From NCBI GenBank assembly GCA_017621075.1, contig JAGATV010000017.1, positions 34,111-98,110 of the forward strand: a stretch of 64,000 bases of DNA. Reading direction: 5' to 3'. Under the pieces are notes generated by a model, which saw nothing but the letters and a program-made list of their open reading frames with translations, ran no database searches and had not been told where the DNA came from. Below are positions 27,102-35,705 of the stretch, one piece after another (position 1 is the stretch's first letter; each line of letters begins with the position of its first letter). Position numbers and translations under genes: made by a program. This stretch comes from Lachnospiraceae bacterium (GTDB lineage: Bacteria > Bacillota > Clostridia > Lachnospirales > Lachnospiraceae).

Positions 27102-28187
27102 CTATTTTCCTTCGTACATCTCCGCATAATACTTCTGATAGTCGCCGCTTGTGACATTCTTCATCCAGTCCTCATGCTCAAAGAACCATGCAATGGTCTT
27201 TTTGATGCCTTCCTTAAACATCGTCTCCGGATACCAGCCGATCTCTGCCTTGATCTTGTCCGGAGCGATGGCGTATCTGCGGTCGTGTCCCTTTCTGTCC
27301 TCCACATAAGTGATCAGATCCTTTGTCACCAGAGCCTTCCTGGGATCATTCTCAGGAAGCATCTCCTGCAGGGTCTCTATGATGATATTTACGATCTCGA
27401 TATTCTGCTTCTCGTTGTGCCCCCCGATATTGTAGGTTTCAAACAATCTGCCCTGTTCCTGTACCATATCGATGGCCTTGGCATGATCCTCCACATACAG
27501 CCAGTCACGGACATTCTTTCCGTCGCCGTACACCGGGAGCTTCTTGCCCTGAAGGGCATTGTTGATGATGAGAGGGATCAGTTTCTCCGGAAACTGATAC
27601 GGTCCGTAGTTGTTGGAACAATTGGTGATATTGGCCGGGAATCTGTAGGTGTCCATATATGCCTTCACCAGCATGTCCGAGCTTGCCTTGCTTGCAGAGT
27701 AAGGACTGTGGGGATCGTAAGGCGTGGTCTCATAAAAGAAAGCGTTGTCATCGTCCGGCAGGGAACCGTACACCTCATCGGTGGACACATGCAGGAATTT
27801 GTGGTCCTCCTGAAAGCTGCCGTCAGGAAGCTCCCATGCCGCTTTGGCACAGTTGAGCATCACCGCCGTGCCCAGCACATTGGTCTGGACGAACACCTCC
27901 GGATTGCGGATGCTTCGGTCCACATGGCTCTCCGCCGCAAAATGCACCACCCTCTGGATGTCATTTTCCGCAAAGATCCTGCTGATGGCTTCCTTGTCAC
28001 AGATATCCGCTTTCACAAAAGTATAATTTTCCCTATTCTCGATATCCTTGAGGTTCTCCAGATTGCCCGCATAAGTTAAGGCATCCACATTGATGATGCG
28101 GATATCGTTACCATATTTTTTGAACATATAATGAATGTAGTTGGAACCGATAAATCCGGCTCCTCCGGTCACTAAATAAGTCCTCAT
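27102..28187 (-). CDS. rmlB: dTDP-glucose 4,6-dehydratase
   Basis: Converts dTDP-glucose to dTDP-4-keto-6-deoxyglucose, the branch point for rhamnose (RmlC/D) and for the amino sugar made by WecE. 361 residues. Seen: NAD loop VTGGAGFIG (6-14), the catalytic TDE at 136-138, Y163-x3-K167 (YSASK), NNYGPYQFPEKLIPL and DWLYVEDHAKAI. Its ATG at 28187 follows GGAGGG. As the first gene behind an extended -10 promoter it heads the Wzm/Wzt operon. Confidence 0.97.
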   Translation of the reverse strand: MRTYLVTGGAGFIGSNYIHYMFKKYGNDIRIINVDALTYAGNLENLKDIENRENYTFVKADICDKEAISRIFAENDIQRVVHFAAESHVDRSIRNPEVFVQTNVLGTAVMLNCAKAAWELPDGSFQEDHKFLHVSTDEVYGSLPDDDNAFFYETTPYDPHSPYSASKASSDMLVKAYMDTYRFPANITNCSNNYGPYQFPEKLIPLIINNALQGKKLPVYGDGKNVRDWLYVEDHAKAIDMVQEQGRLFETYNIGGHNEKQNIEIVNIIIETLQEMLPENDPRKALVTKDLITYVEDRKGHDRRYAIAPDKIKAEIGWYPETMFKEGIKKTIAWFFEHEDWMKNVTSGDYQKYYAEMYEGK

Positions 28188-28246
28188 GTCTTCTCCCTCC
28201 GACGGCCCGCCTCTCTGAATAGAGCCGTCCTAAATCCCGGAATTAT

Positions 28247-28258
28247 ATTATACCATAA
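28247..28258 (-). promoter_or_regulatory. Extended -10 promoter of the rml-wzm-wzt operon
   Basis: Minus strand TTTATGG immediately followed by TATAAT (28252-28247). No clear -35 exists; the TG dinucleotide of the extended element may replace it. A stem GACGGC/GCCGTC (28201-28229) lies in the leader. Confidence 0.55.
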
Positions 28259-28293
28259 ACCTCTGTCTCCTGGCTATAAAAATCTTTTCCGGC

Positions 28294-30723
28294 CTAATAT
28301 CCCAGGTAACTGATATTCATATCCACATCACCGCTGATGCCGCTGATCCTTCCCGTGGACTTATACTGCCACAGATCATATCTGCCTGTATAGGTGGGCG
28401 CTGCGGCATACTGGGCCAGCCAGATCTTGTAGGCACCCAGTTCCCCGGTATTGATCTTTTCCGAAAGCCACGTCTTGTTGGCATAGATGCCTGCGGTATA
28501 ACCTGCATTCTGGATGGTCTCACAAAAAGCCCTGCAGACTGCCGTCCTGGTCTCCCTGCTGATGGAATCCGCCCTGCCGCCGCTGGGCTCCACATCCAGG
28601 AATACCGGATAAGAGATCCGGTAGCCCTGAATCCTCTCCAGCACCATGGAAGCCTCTTCCACCGCCTCCACTTCGTCCACCGCCTGGGTGAAGAAATAGA
28701 CGCCCACCTTAAGTCCTGCTGCCGTAGCTCCCTTGATATTGCTCTCAAACTTGGAATCATCGATCAGCGCTCCCTGGGAGGAACCTCTGTAACCCACACG
28801 GATGATTACATAAGATACACCGGAATTCTTCACGGCGTTCCAGTCAATGCTGCCATTCCACTTGGACACGTCGATACCCATGGTGCCGGAATCCGTCACC
28901 AGACTTCCGTCGCTGGCAAAATTATATTTCGCACCCTGGATGACCTGCTCTCCGGTTACCTTGTCCCCGTTTGCGTCAAAGAAATAGACCTTTCCGTCCA
29001 GCGTCTGCCATCCCGTATACTTGGTGTCTCCCTTGATGAAGAACTTATCGGCATTATAATAATCAGAATACACCGCTTCCCGGTAAACCTCATCACTCAG
29101 CACATACAACTGGTTGCCGTCCTTGTCCTTAAGCTTATTGTTGCTGTCCTTTACCGTTACGGTGCAGACCGCCTTCACCTCAGCATTGTCCGGATGGATC
29201 ACGGTGATGGTGACGCTTCCCACTGAAATGCCGGACACATAAATACGGCTGCCTTCCACAGATACTGTAGCGATATCTTCATTCTCGGACTCTGCTTTTA
29301 CTACATTGGTGGTAGCATTGCCGTCCAGTGTCGCCGTAATGCCAACAACACCGCCGGTCAAAACGGCGGCCGTGGTCTGATCCAGGCTGATAGCCGCTGT
29401 GGGTGCCGGTGTGGGCGTGGGTGTCGGCACCGGTGTGGGCGTGGGCGTCGGCACCGGATCGTTTCCGGAAGCCGTCATCCGCAAGAAGCTTCCGCTCCTT
29501 GCCAGCGTTGCAGGGTCCGGAATGGTACTTTTGGAAACCTCTCTGTAAGTAACTGCCGTGGAGGTACTCTCCACCCAGGTAACGGTATCCTGCAAAACGG
29601 ATTCTACCGCAGTCTGGTTCTTCTTGGTATCCTCCTTGGCTACATTGACCTCGCTTTCCTTCTTGATCTCGTTCTTGACATCCACCTTCTTGTAGTCGAT
29701 ATCCTTTTTGACTTCCACGGACTTTGCCTCCGTGGGGAGCGTATAATCTGCGTATTTTTCACCTGCCAGGGCATTTACCAGTACCTTGTATGTGCCGGAT
29801 GCGATGTCCTTTTTGTAAATGATGCCGTCCATATCGTCATCCGTCCAGGTCTCGCTCTTACCGTCCGGTTTTGTCACCGTCACTTCAAAAGGCACATTTG
29901 CCACCAGCTTGCCGGAATCCCGGTTGGTAAATTTGATCTTTAAATCTTTCAGCACGGAGACCATTTCCAGCTTTACCGTCACAGCCTGGCTGTACTCTGC
30001 TTCATGATACTCCTTCTTTTGGTCCTCCTCGATTGCAGCCGCCGCAGCAAGCTTTGCCATTCTGACGTCTGCCACTGCCATCAGTCCCTTTTCTCCGATG
30101 ACTTCAATGTCCTCCAACTGGGAGCCTACGGTGACAAAGCCGTCCACCTGCTTATCCAATAAGGACATGCTGACATAGATGCCGCCTGTGACCAGTGCCA
30201 GCACCAGCACTGCTGCGCCGGTGGCGGTAATGATCCGGTCTAACGCTCCCATCTCCCGGAATTTTTCCAAAATATCCCCCAAAATGCCCTGCCGTTTTCT
30301 TCTGCCGGTCCGCCTGCCGCCCAAAGCAGAAACATCTGCATACCCGGTCTCCTCATAATAGGCATCCTCCTCAGAGAAATCGGTCTGATCCTCATAGTAC
30401 GCATCACCGCTTTCGTAGATGCCTTCCTCGTAATATTCCCCGCCGTCTTCGTAGGCTTCCTCCTCGTAGTATTCCCCGCCGTCTTCGTAGGCTTCCTCCT
30501 CGTAGTATTCCACACCGTCTTCTGTGTAAGCCTCTTCCTCGTAGTATTCCCCGTCTTCCGCATAAGTCTCTTCCTCGTAGTATTCCCCGTCTTCCGCGTA
30601 AGTCTCTTCCTCGTAGTATTCCCCGTCTTCTGTGTAAGTCTCTTCCCCATCCCAGTCGTAGCCTTGGTCCCGCGTATTCCAGTCTTCCCTTGGTCTTCTG
30701 GTGTGATTGAACAATCTCTTCAT
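28294..30723 (-). CDS. Large GH25 muramidase with acidic Tyr/Glu repeat tail
   Basis: 809 residues in an unusual order. Residues 28-127: about seven copies of a YYEEE-x-Y-x-EDGE unit. A basic patch (RRTGRRKRQ) and one membrane segment (about 163-188) come next, so the repeats should be cytoplasmic. Outside: an Ig/prealbumin-like spacer (about 245-345), a Pro-Thr linker (PTPTPTPVPTPTPTPAPTA), a BIG2-like Ig domain, one choline-binding-like repeat (GWQTLDGKVYFFDANGD) and the GH25 catalytic domain (about 614-809; [22 protein letters not shown]). It should hydrolyse peptidoglycan near the membrane. It has its own promoter, divergent from the SGNH gene. Confidence 0.9.
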   Translation of the reverse strand: MKRLFNHTRRPREDWNTRDQGYDWDGEETYTEDGEYYEEETYAEDGEYYEEETYAEDGEYYEEEAYTEDGVEYYEEEAYEDGGEYYEEEAYEDGGEYYEEGIYESGDAYYEDQTDFSEEDAYYEETGYADVSALGGRRTGRRKRQGILGDILEKFREMGALDRIITATGAAVLVLALVTGGIYVSMSLLDKQVDGFVTVGSQLEDIEVIGEKGLMAVADVRMAKLAAAAAIEEDQKKEYHEAEYSQAVTVKLEMVSVLKDLKIKFTNRDSGKLVANVPFEVTVTKPDGKSETWTDDDMDGIIYKKDIASGTYKVLVNALAGEKYADYTLPTEAKSVEVKKDIDYKKVDVKNEIKKESEVNVAKEDTKKNQTAVESVLQDTVTWVESTSTAVTYREVSKSTIPDPATLARSGSFLRMTASGNDPVPTPTPTPVPTPTPTPAPTAAISLDQTTAAVLTGGVVGITATLDGNATTNVVKAESENEDIATVSVEGSRIYVSGISVGSVTITVIHPDNAEVKAVCTVTVKDSNNKLKDKDGNQLYVLSDEVYREAVYSDYYNADKFFIKGDTKYTGWQTLDGKVYFFDANGDKVTGEQVIQGAKYNFASDGSLVTDSGTMGIDVSKWNGSIDWNAVKNSGVSYVIIRVGYRGSSQGALIDDSKFESNIKGATAAGLKVGVYFFTQAVDEVEAVEEASMVLERIQGYRISYPVFLDVEPSGGRADSISRETRTAVCRAFCETIQNAGYTAGIYANKTWLSEKINTGELGAYKIWLAQYAAAPTYTGRYDLWQYKSTGRISGISGDVDMNISYLGY
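30343..30642 (-). repeat. In-gene tandem repeat coding the Tyr/Glu-rich tail
   Basis: Roughly 36-39-base units coding YYEEE-x-Y-x-EDGE are arrayed within the GH25 gene. The first units are nearly identical at the DNA level, the last ones diverge. Such repeats can change in copy number by slippage and alter tail length between strains. Confidence 0.85.
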
Positions 30724-30775
30724 CCTGTTTTCCCTTCTAAATGTGCCTTCTCCTAATTTTTAACAATTACGTAAC

Positions 30776-30804
30776 ATTATAGCATCACGCTCCCTCTACT
30801 TCAA
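30776..30804 (-). promoter_or_regulatory. Promoter of the large GH25 gene
   Basis: Minus strand: TTGAAG (30804-30799), 17 bases, TATAAT (30781-30776), about 53 bases before the start codon. Confidence 0.7.
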
Positions 30805-30872
30805 GGCATTCCCATACTTCTTCATAATTTCTTAAATCTTTTTCCGATTTAATATTATGGACTTTCCGGGGA

Positions 30873-30878
30873 TATAAT
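30873..30878 (+). promoter_or_regulatory. -10 element of the SGNH-like gene
   Basis: A perfect TATAAT on the plus strand, 72 bases ahead of ATG 30951. No good -35 is seen (TTTAAT or TAATAT at the right distance). It is divergent from the GH25 promoter. Confidence 0.5.
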
Positions 30879-30950
30879 AGTAAAATAGACGATAGAATCC
30901 TTTTGTGACAAAAAGATATGCCATACCGATGTGGCAGAATGCGAGGTAAT

Positions 30951-32069
30951 ATGAAAAATTATAATGACACCCCCGAGGAGGATACCCTTTCCTATAACAT
31001 GGCCGATCTGGAATTTTTGGATCTGGATCAGAAGGAAGATGGGGACACCGATCCTGACAGAGAGGATGCAGAAGGCTTGGACGACCATAACAACAGGAAA
31101 GGATTTTCCTCCCATACCGTCCTGCATATCCTTTTCTTTGTGGTGGTCATCGGCGGAATCATCGCCATTATCTTTAAATTCAGCAACTGGGGAACCTATA
31201 TCGATTTAAAACAGTTGGCACAGCAGGAAGTGGAGATACAGGAGGACACCCTGGACGAGATCCTTCCCCTTCTGGCAGATCCCGAAACCATGCCGCCGGA
31301 TGACGGCATCCAGACCATCCTTGCCTTCGGGAACGCTCCTTTGGCAGATGACAGAAATTCCGAGAAGGGCCTTGCAAATATCCTGGCAAGTGAACCCAAT
31401 ACCGTATTTTATAACTGTTCTGTCAGCGGGAGCTGCCTTTCCTCCATCAACAATGCTTTTAACGCAGACACCCAGCCCATAGACGCCTACAGTTTTTACT
31501 GGCTGGTGACTCTGGCCGTGACCGGGGCCAACAAAGACTATTATCCCAACGCAGTAAAATCCCTGGGCGTCAAGGCGCCACCGGAAGCCCAGGAAGTGTA
31601 TGACACCCTGACCACCATTGATTTGAATACTGTAGATACCGTCCTTATCATGTATGACGGCACCGACTATTTCATGGGACGCTCCATGTACAATGACGAC
31701 GCCCCCACGGATATCACCTGCTTTACCGGCAATATGGAGGCCGGGATCGAAATGCTCCAGCATTATTACCCTCACATCCGTATCATCGTCATGTCACCCG
31801 CATATGCTTATGCAGTGGACCTTGAAGGAAATTATGTCAGCAGCGATATGTACACCTACGGCCAGCATGTATTTTCCACTTATGTCATCAAGCAGTATAC
31901 CTCCGCTTCTTCCAGAGGCGTGAGCTTTGTGGATAATCTCTACGGCACCATCACAGAGGACAATGCCAAGGAATATCTGACAGACAATATCCACTTAAAT
32001 CAAAAAGGGCGTGAGCTCATGGCAAAACGTTTCCTGTATGCACTTCACTATTACGACAAAACGGAGTAG
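30951..32069 (+). CDS. Membrane-anchored SGNH-like protein, nucleophile lacking
   Basis: 372 residues from ATG 30951 (GAGGT upstream; an earlier in-frame ATG at 30918 lacks a site). An acidic cytoplasmic head is followed by one membrane segment (HILFFVVVIGGIIAIIF) and an outer domain with SGNH-fold spacing: block I reads AFGNAPLADD where esterases have FGDS, block III reads MYDGTDYF where GxND is expected, and block V DNIHLNQKG keeps the D-x2-H pair. The serine and block III asparagine seem absent, so it may be a non-catalytic or altered enzyme. Compare the intact SGNH protein at 42579-43460. The alignment was made by eye. Confidence 0.7.
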   Translation: MKNYNDTPEEDTLSYNMADLEFLDLDQKEDGDTDPDREDAEGLDDHNNRKGFSSHTVLHILFFVVVIGGIIAIIFKFSNWGTYIDLKQLAQQEVEIQEDTLDEILPLLADPETMPPDDGIQTILAFGNAPLADDRNSEKGLANILASEPNTVFYNCSVSGSCLSSINNAFNADTQPIDAYSFYWLVTLAVTGANKDYYPNAVKSLGVKAPPEAQEVYDTLTTIDLNTVDTVLIMYDGTDYFMGRSMYNDDAPTDITCFTGNMEAGIEMLQHYYPHIRIIVMSPAYAYAVDLEGNYVSSDMYTYGQHVFSTYVIKQYTSASSRGVSFVDNLYGTITEDNAKEYLTDNIHLNQKGRELMAKRFLYALHYYDKTE

Positions 32070-32092
32070 GGCCAAAGGCCCTGCTCCGTTTT
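32058..32092. terminator. Bidirectional terminator between convergent genes
   Basis: AAAACGGAGTAGGGCC (32058-32073) pairs with GGCCCTGCTCCGTTTT (32077-32092), 16 pairs with one G-U and a 3-base loop. It overlaps the stop codon of the plus-strand gene and closes the 25-kb minus-strand operon, with T-runs on both sides. Confidence 0.92.
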
Positions 32093-32123
32093 ACCATATA
32101 TGCCATCTTTTCCCATCCTTCTC

Positions 32124-32873
32124 CTACCAATCCCCGTCGCGATAGATCACATACCCCCCGGTCTCCCCAAACCGCTCAAAATGGTAATCTGCCAGATTGC
32201 CCAGGATTTCTTTGTCCGCCGGAAGAATGATATAATTGCAGGCCTGCTCCCTGGCTTTGCGGGTCAGGGACTCGGCATCGATGACCTCCGCCTCCATCAC
32301 ATCATAAAGATCGTTTAAGTGGGTCCATCTTTCCACCAGGATCTCCCGCCCGTAGGGCATGCAGACCTTTCCGGAATACTGCCTCACATACTGGAGCAGT
32401 TCTGCGGGAAATACCGCCGTGACCTCCCTGCCCTCCACCTCGATGGCATCACAGATATCCACCACGCTTTGGGGAACATGATAGCGGTTCTCCGCTTTGC
32501 GGAAATAAGGATTATTGTAGACAAAACTTCCCGACACCATGATGAGCACCGCTGCGCAGACTGCAAAGACATACTTTGTGCGGCCTCTTAGCTGTCCGTA
32601 AATATCTGCCCCCGCAAAAGCGATGGTCAGGGTTATGGGCAGCAGCCAGAGAATGCGGTAATAGATCTCATTTCCCACCGCTCCGTACACGATCCGGGCA
32701 AACAGGGGATTAAAGAACAAAAGCAGAAGGATCACCGGCACATACACAAAAAGTATCCTGAAATGCTTCCGTTTTTCCCGGATCCAGAGATAGACCAAGG
32801 ACAGGAGAAACCAGATCACGATCAGGCCCGTGCCCATATATTCCCGAAACAATGTTATCACATCACTCCACAT
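32124..32873 (-). CDS. Membrane protein of unknown function, last gene of operon
   Basis: 249 residues: four or so hydrophobic segments in the first ~125 residues, then a soluble outer domain (about 126-249) with no motif I recognise. It starts 14 bases after the stop of the preceding membrane gene, with AAAGG as ribosome site. The preceding protein ends right after a membrane segment and this one starts with another, so the two could be halves of one ancestral ~600-residue protein (DUF6077-like) split by a stop and frame change. Whether this is natural fission or decay cannot be decided here. Confidence 0.65.
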   Translation of the reverse strand: MWSDVITLFREYMGTGLIVIWFLLSLVYLWIREKRKHFRILFVYVPVILLLLFFNPLFARIVYGAVGNEIYYRILWLLPITLTIAFAGADIYGQLRGRTKYVFAVCAAVLIMVSGSFVYNNPYFRKAENRYHVPQSVVDICDAIEVEGREVTAVFPAELLQYVRQYSGKVCMPYGREILVERWTHLNDLYDVMEAEVIDAESLTRKAREQACNYIILPADKEILGNLADYHFERFGETGGYVIYRDGDW

Positions 32874-32887
32874 AGTCTACAACCTTT

Positions 32888-33931
32888 CTAATTCTGTATC
32901 AGGTACAGGAGCGCAAACGCCGCACAGGGGATGAAACAGATTCCCACAAAAACCAGTTCCTTCCATCTCCGATAAGTGACCGCACCACACAGCGCCGTGA
33001 CCCCCGTAAGCATACAGCAAAGCAACGCCCCCAAAGTACTGCACAGGCATCCTGTGATCATCACGCAGCACAAAAGCACCCAGTATCGAAGGGTGAGTTT
33101 TTTCTTCTCCTGCCAGTGTTCCAAAAGGACAATCAGCATCAAAAACAGAGCCGGGATCACGATATTTCCTAACGCCGCCTTCCCCTGCCTGCTCCTTGCG
33201 ATCATAAAATTTTCCGCCGTGTAATAAGAATAGTCCCCGAACAGGACCAGCAGTTCCGTAAAGATCAAAAATACCGGGAGCTGTCCGCTCTTTCCCGCAA
33301 ACAGTTTGCCGCCGATCAGATAAAAGATCCCGTAGGTCATGGCGATCAGCATCAGGGGCACTGCAATATGGACTGTGGTGGCAGATTCCAGTCCGGAAGC
33401 CTCCGCCAGGAAAGCGATCCAGATCGGAAAAGGGGCCAGCCCGTGACGGACGTCAAGTTCCGTGGCGCCTCCTGTGTAGGGGAGCTTTCTGTACATAGTT
33501 CCTGCATCGTTGGTGATGGTGGTCATGGCCACATAGTAGGCGTCATCACCGTCTCCGTAAGTCATCCGCACTGCCTGTATTAGTTGAAACAGCAAAAGCG
33601 CCCAAAAGATCCCCCACAGGAGAAGATCTTTCCGATTTCTTTTCAGTTCTCTTCCTGCCAAAAGCAGGGAAAACTTTGCTCTGCCTGTGACCACGGCCGC
33701 TATCAGCAGTATTCCTGTTAAGATGCCGTAAGTCCATGCCAGATAGACAAAATCCACCTGTGCCAGAGTAAACGGGACACATACCAGTTGGAACACCGCC
33801 CACAAAAGCATCTGTCCGCTCATCCACAAAAAGGGCAGCTTTCCACTGCATTTATCCACATTGAAAAATAAAATTCCCACCACCGTGGGGATCATCAGTT
33901 CCCACAGGATCAGTTGACAAGTCTGTACCAT
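32888..33931 (-). CDS. Polytopic membrane protein, DUF6077-like
   Basis: 347 residues with about ten membrane segments. The acidic loop YGDGDDAYYVAMTT (about 125-138) and the DVRHGLAPFPIW segment recall DUF6077/GT-C-like proteins of Firmicutes glycan loci, in which an outer acidic loop faces a polyprenyl-sugar donor. GAGAGG lies before ATG 33931. The C-terminus ends abruptly after a membrane segment; see the following gene for a possible split. Substrate unknown. Confidence 0.65.
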   Translation of the reverse strand: MVQTCQLILWELMIPTVVGILFFNVDKCSGKLPFLWMSGQMLLWAVFQLVCVPFTLAQVDFVYLAWTYGILTGILLIAAVVTGRAKFSLLLAGRELKRNRKDLLLWGIFWALLLFQLIQAVRMTYGDGDDAYYVAMTTITNDAGTMYRKLPYTGGATELDVRHGLAPFPIWIAFLAEASGLESATTVHIAVPLMLIAMTYGIFYLIGGKLFAGKSGQLPVFLIFTELLVLFGDYSYYTAENFMIARSRQGKAALGNIVIPALFLMLIVLLEHWQEKKKLTLRYWVLLCCVMITGCLCSTLGALLCCMLTGVTALCGAVTYRRWKELVFVGICFIPCAAFALLYLIQN

Positions 33932-33957
33932 GCTCCAGTCCTCTCTGTTTTGTCCGC

Positions 33958-35694
33958 TCAGTCCGCTGTCGCTTTTGTAAACAACGCCGCCCTGTCACCG
34001 TGAACACTCTCCAAAAACAGCCACTTTTCCAGGGTAAAACCGTATTCTTCCTGCATTGTCTGTGCTATCCCGGCATCATCCACACCGGGCTTTAAGAGCA
34101 CCACCACTCTATCCAGGGAAGTGACAGATTCCTTGTCCCTGCGCTGCGAAAGTTCCTCCGGTTTTACCAGAAGGGTCTTTTCGTAAGAAGTAAACTCTAT
34201 CAGATTCTCATAATATCCCACGCCCTCATACACACAGATACAGGGGACATCAGAGTAGGCCCTTGCCACAGCCTCCTGAGCGGCATAGCCCGTGTAGAGA
34301 TAAGTGCCGTCATAATGCAGGATTCCTGCAAACTGCCATATTGTAAGCAAACCTCCCACCGCCAGGATCACCGCCTGTTTTCCCCGCTCCCTGCCTGCCA
34401 TTCTCTCGGGCAGAAGCCATGCCAGGCCCTGCATAAGAAGTGCGCTCACAAGAAGGATCACGAAGGGGAATATGGGCATCATGTAACGGTCCACCAGATA
34501 GGGGGACATTCTGGAGACCAACAGGAAATACCCGGGAACCGGGATACACAGCATCCACCAGATTCCCTTCTGCTTTTGCTCCCATAACGGTTTTTTGGAA
34601 AAAATGGCATACCAAAACAGAAGCAGGGCCGCCAGGAGCAGGGGTGTAAAAAGCACCCCAAAGGTACGCCCTTCCAATATCTGATAAAAAGCCTTAAGCC
34701 TCGCACCATATCCGGAAAATCCCTCCGAGAGATTGTTGAGTGCCTCCACCCCTCTTCCGCTGGAGAAGACATCCGAGACAGAGAAAGGAAACAGCGCTAC
34801 GCCGATCACCGCTGCCGTCACCATGGACCGCACATAACGAAACAACTCTTTATACCGCTTGGAAGCCGCTAACAGCACCCCCGTCACTGCCGCCAGGAGC
34901 AGGCAGTAGAACAGAAAGAAGTACTGGGTCAAAAACCCTAAGACTGTGACCAGGATAAGCAGCTTATTCTTTTGTCCAAACGCTTCCTCCTGCCATTTTT
35001 GTACATGGATGAAAAAAAATGCCACACAGAAGAACGCTACCAGGGCATACATGCGGATGAGCAGGGTAGTGGCCATGGCCCCTGCGGACAAACCGTAGAG
35101 AAGGGCTGCCAAAACACCCAGGGCCGTCCCCTGCTCAGGCCCCATCAGACGTCTGCCCAGCCCCATGAGTAAGATCAGGATGCCGGCCACTGCCACCAGG
35201 TTGATAAAGCAGCCTAAAAAGGGACTGACAGTACCTTTCCAAAGGGAGGACATGGTGTGGAGCAGCATAAAATGAACAGGGGGATGGTTGTCGTCCTTGA
35301 CATTGAAATACACGGACAGATACTGAAAATCGTCCCCCTTATCCACCGTAATATACTCCCGGAATTCCTCCGCACTGATCCACACGGGTTCTTCATACAC
35401 GTCGGCTTTATAGGACAGCATTTTGCTGCCGCCCCGGTTCTGCAATACATCTTTTACGGTCTCTGCCAGATTTCCAAATGTCTCCCCGGCAGAATCTCCT
35501 TCTATCTCATTCTTTACAAATTTCTCCAGACGGCCCTCCGGCTGGGTGGGCACGATCCATGGCGTAAATCTGGCGTTGGCAAGCTCAAAGCTCAAAAGCT
35601 CGTCCATATGATATCCTTCTTTGTGCCACACACCTACGGCAAGCACCGCCAGGCACAAGAGGACCACTAACATCTTTGGCAATCTCTGTCTCAT
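33958..35694 (-). CDS. GT39-like (GT-C fold) membrane glycosyltransferase
   Basis: 578 residues, about 11-12 membrane segments. The first outer loop carries HMDELLSFELAN, whose Asp-Glu pair matches the catalytic site of PMT/ArnT-type GT-C enzymes. DDNHPPVHFMLLHT follows at the second motif. The last ~120 residues are an outer domain. Such enzymes move sugars from polyprenyl phosphate to glycans or proteins outside the cell. It is the operon counterpart of the GT39-like gene at 60714. Ribosome site GGAGG before ATG 35694. Confidence 0.82.
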   Translation of the reverse strand: MRQRLPKMLVVLLCLAVLAVGVWHKEGYHMDELLSFELANARFTPWIVPTQPEGRLEKFVKNEIEGDSAGETFGNLAETVKDVLQNRGGSKMLSYKADVYEEPVWISAEEFREYITVDKGDDFQYLSVYFNVKDDNHPPVHFMLLHTMSSLWKGTVSPFLGCFINLVAVAGILILLMGLGRRLMGPEQGTALGVLAALLYGLSAGAMATTLLIRMYALVAFFCVAFFFIHVQKWQEEAFGQKNKLLILVTVLGFLTQYFFLFYCLLLAAVTGVLLAASKRYKELFRYVRSMVTAAVIGVALFPFSVSDVFSSGRGVEALNNLSEGFSGYGARLKAFYQILEGRTFGVLFTPLLLAALLLFWYAIFSKKPLWEQKQKGIWWMLCIPVPGYFLLVSRMSPYLVDRYMMPIFPFVILLVSALLMQGLAWLLPERMAGRERGKQAVILAVGGLLTIWQFAGILHYDGTYLYTGYAAQEAVARAYSDVPCICVYEGVGYYENLIEFTSYEKTLLVKPEELSQRRDKESVTSLDRVVVLLKPGVDDAGIAQTMQEEYGFTLEKWLFLESVHGDRAALFTKATAD

Positions 35695-35705
35695 GCAACC
35701 TCCAC

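Noticed and set aside
26988-28079. 363-codon plus-strand open frame opposite rmlB
   Set aside because: Antisense shadow of a well conserved RmlB gene, with no good ribosome site or family motif.
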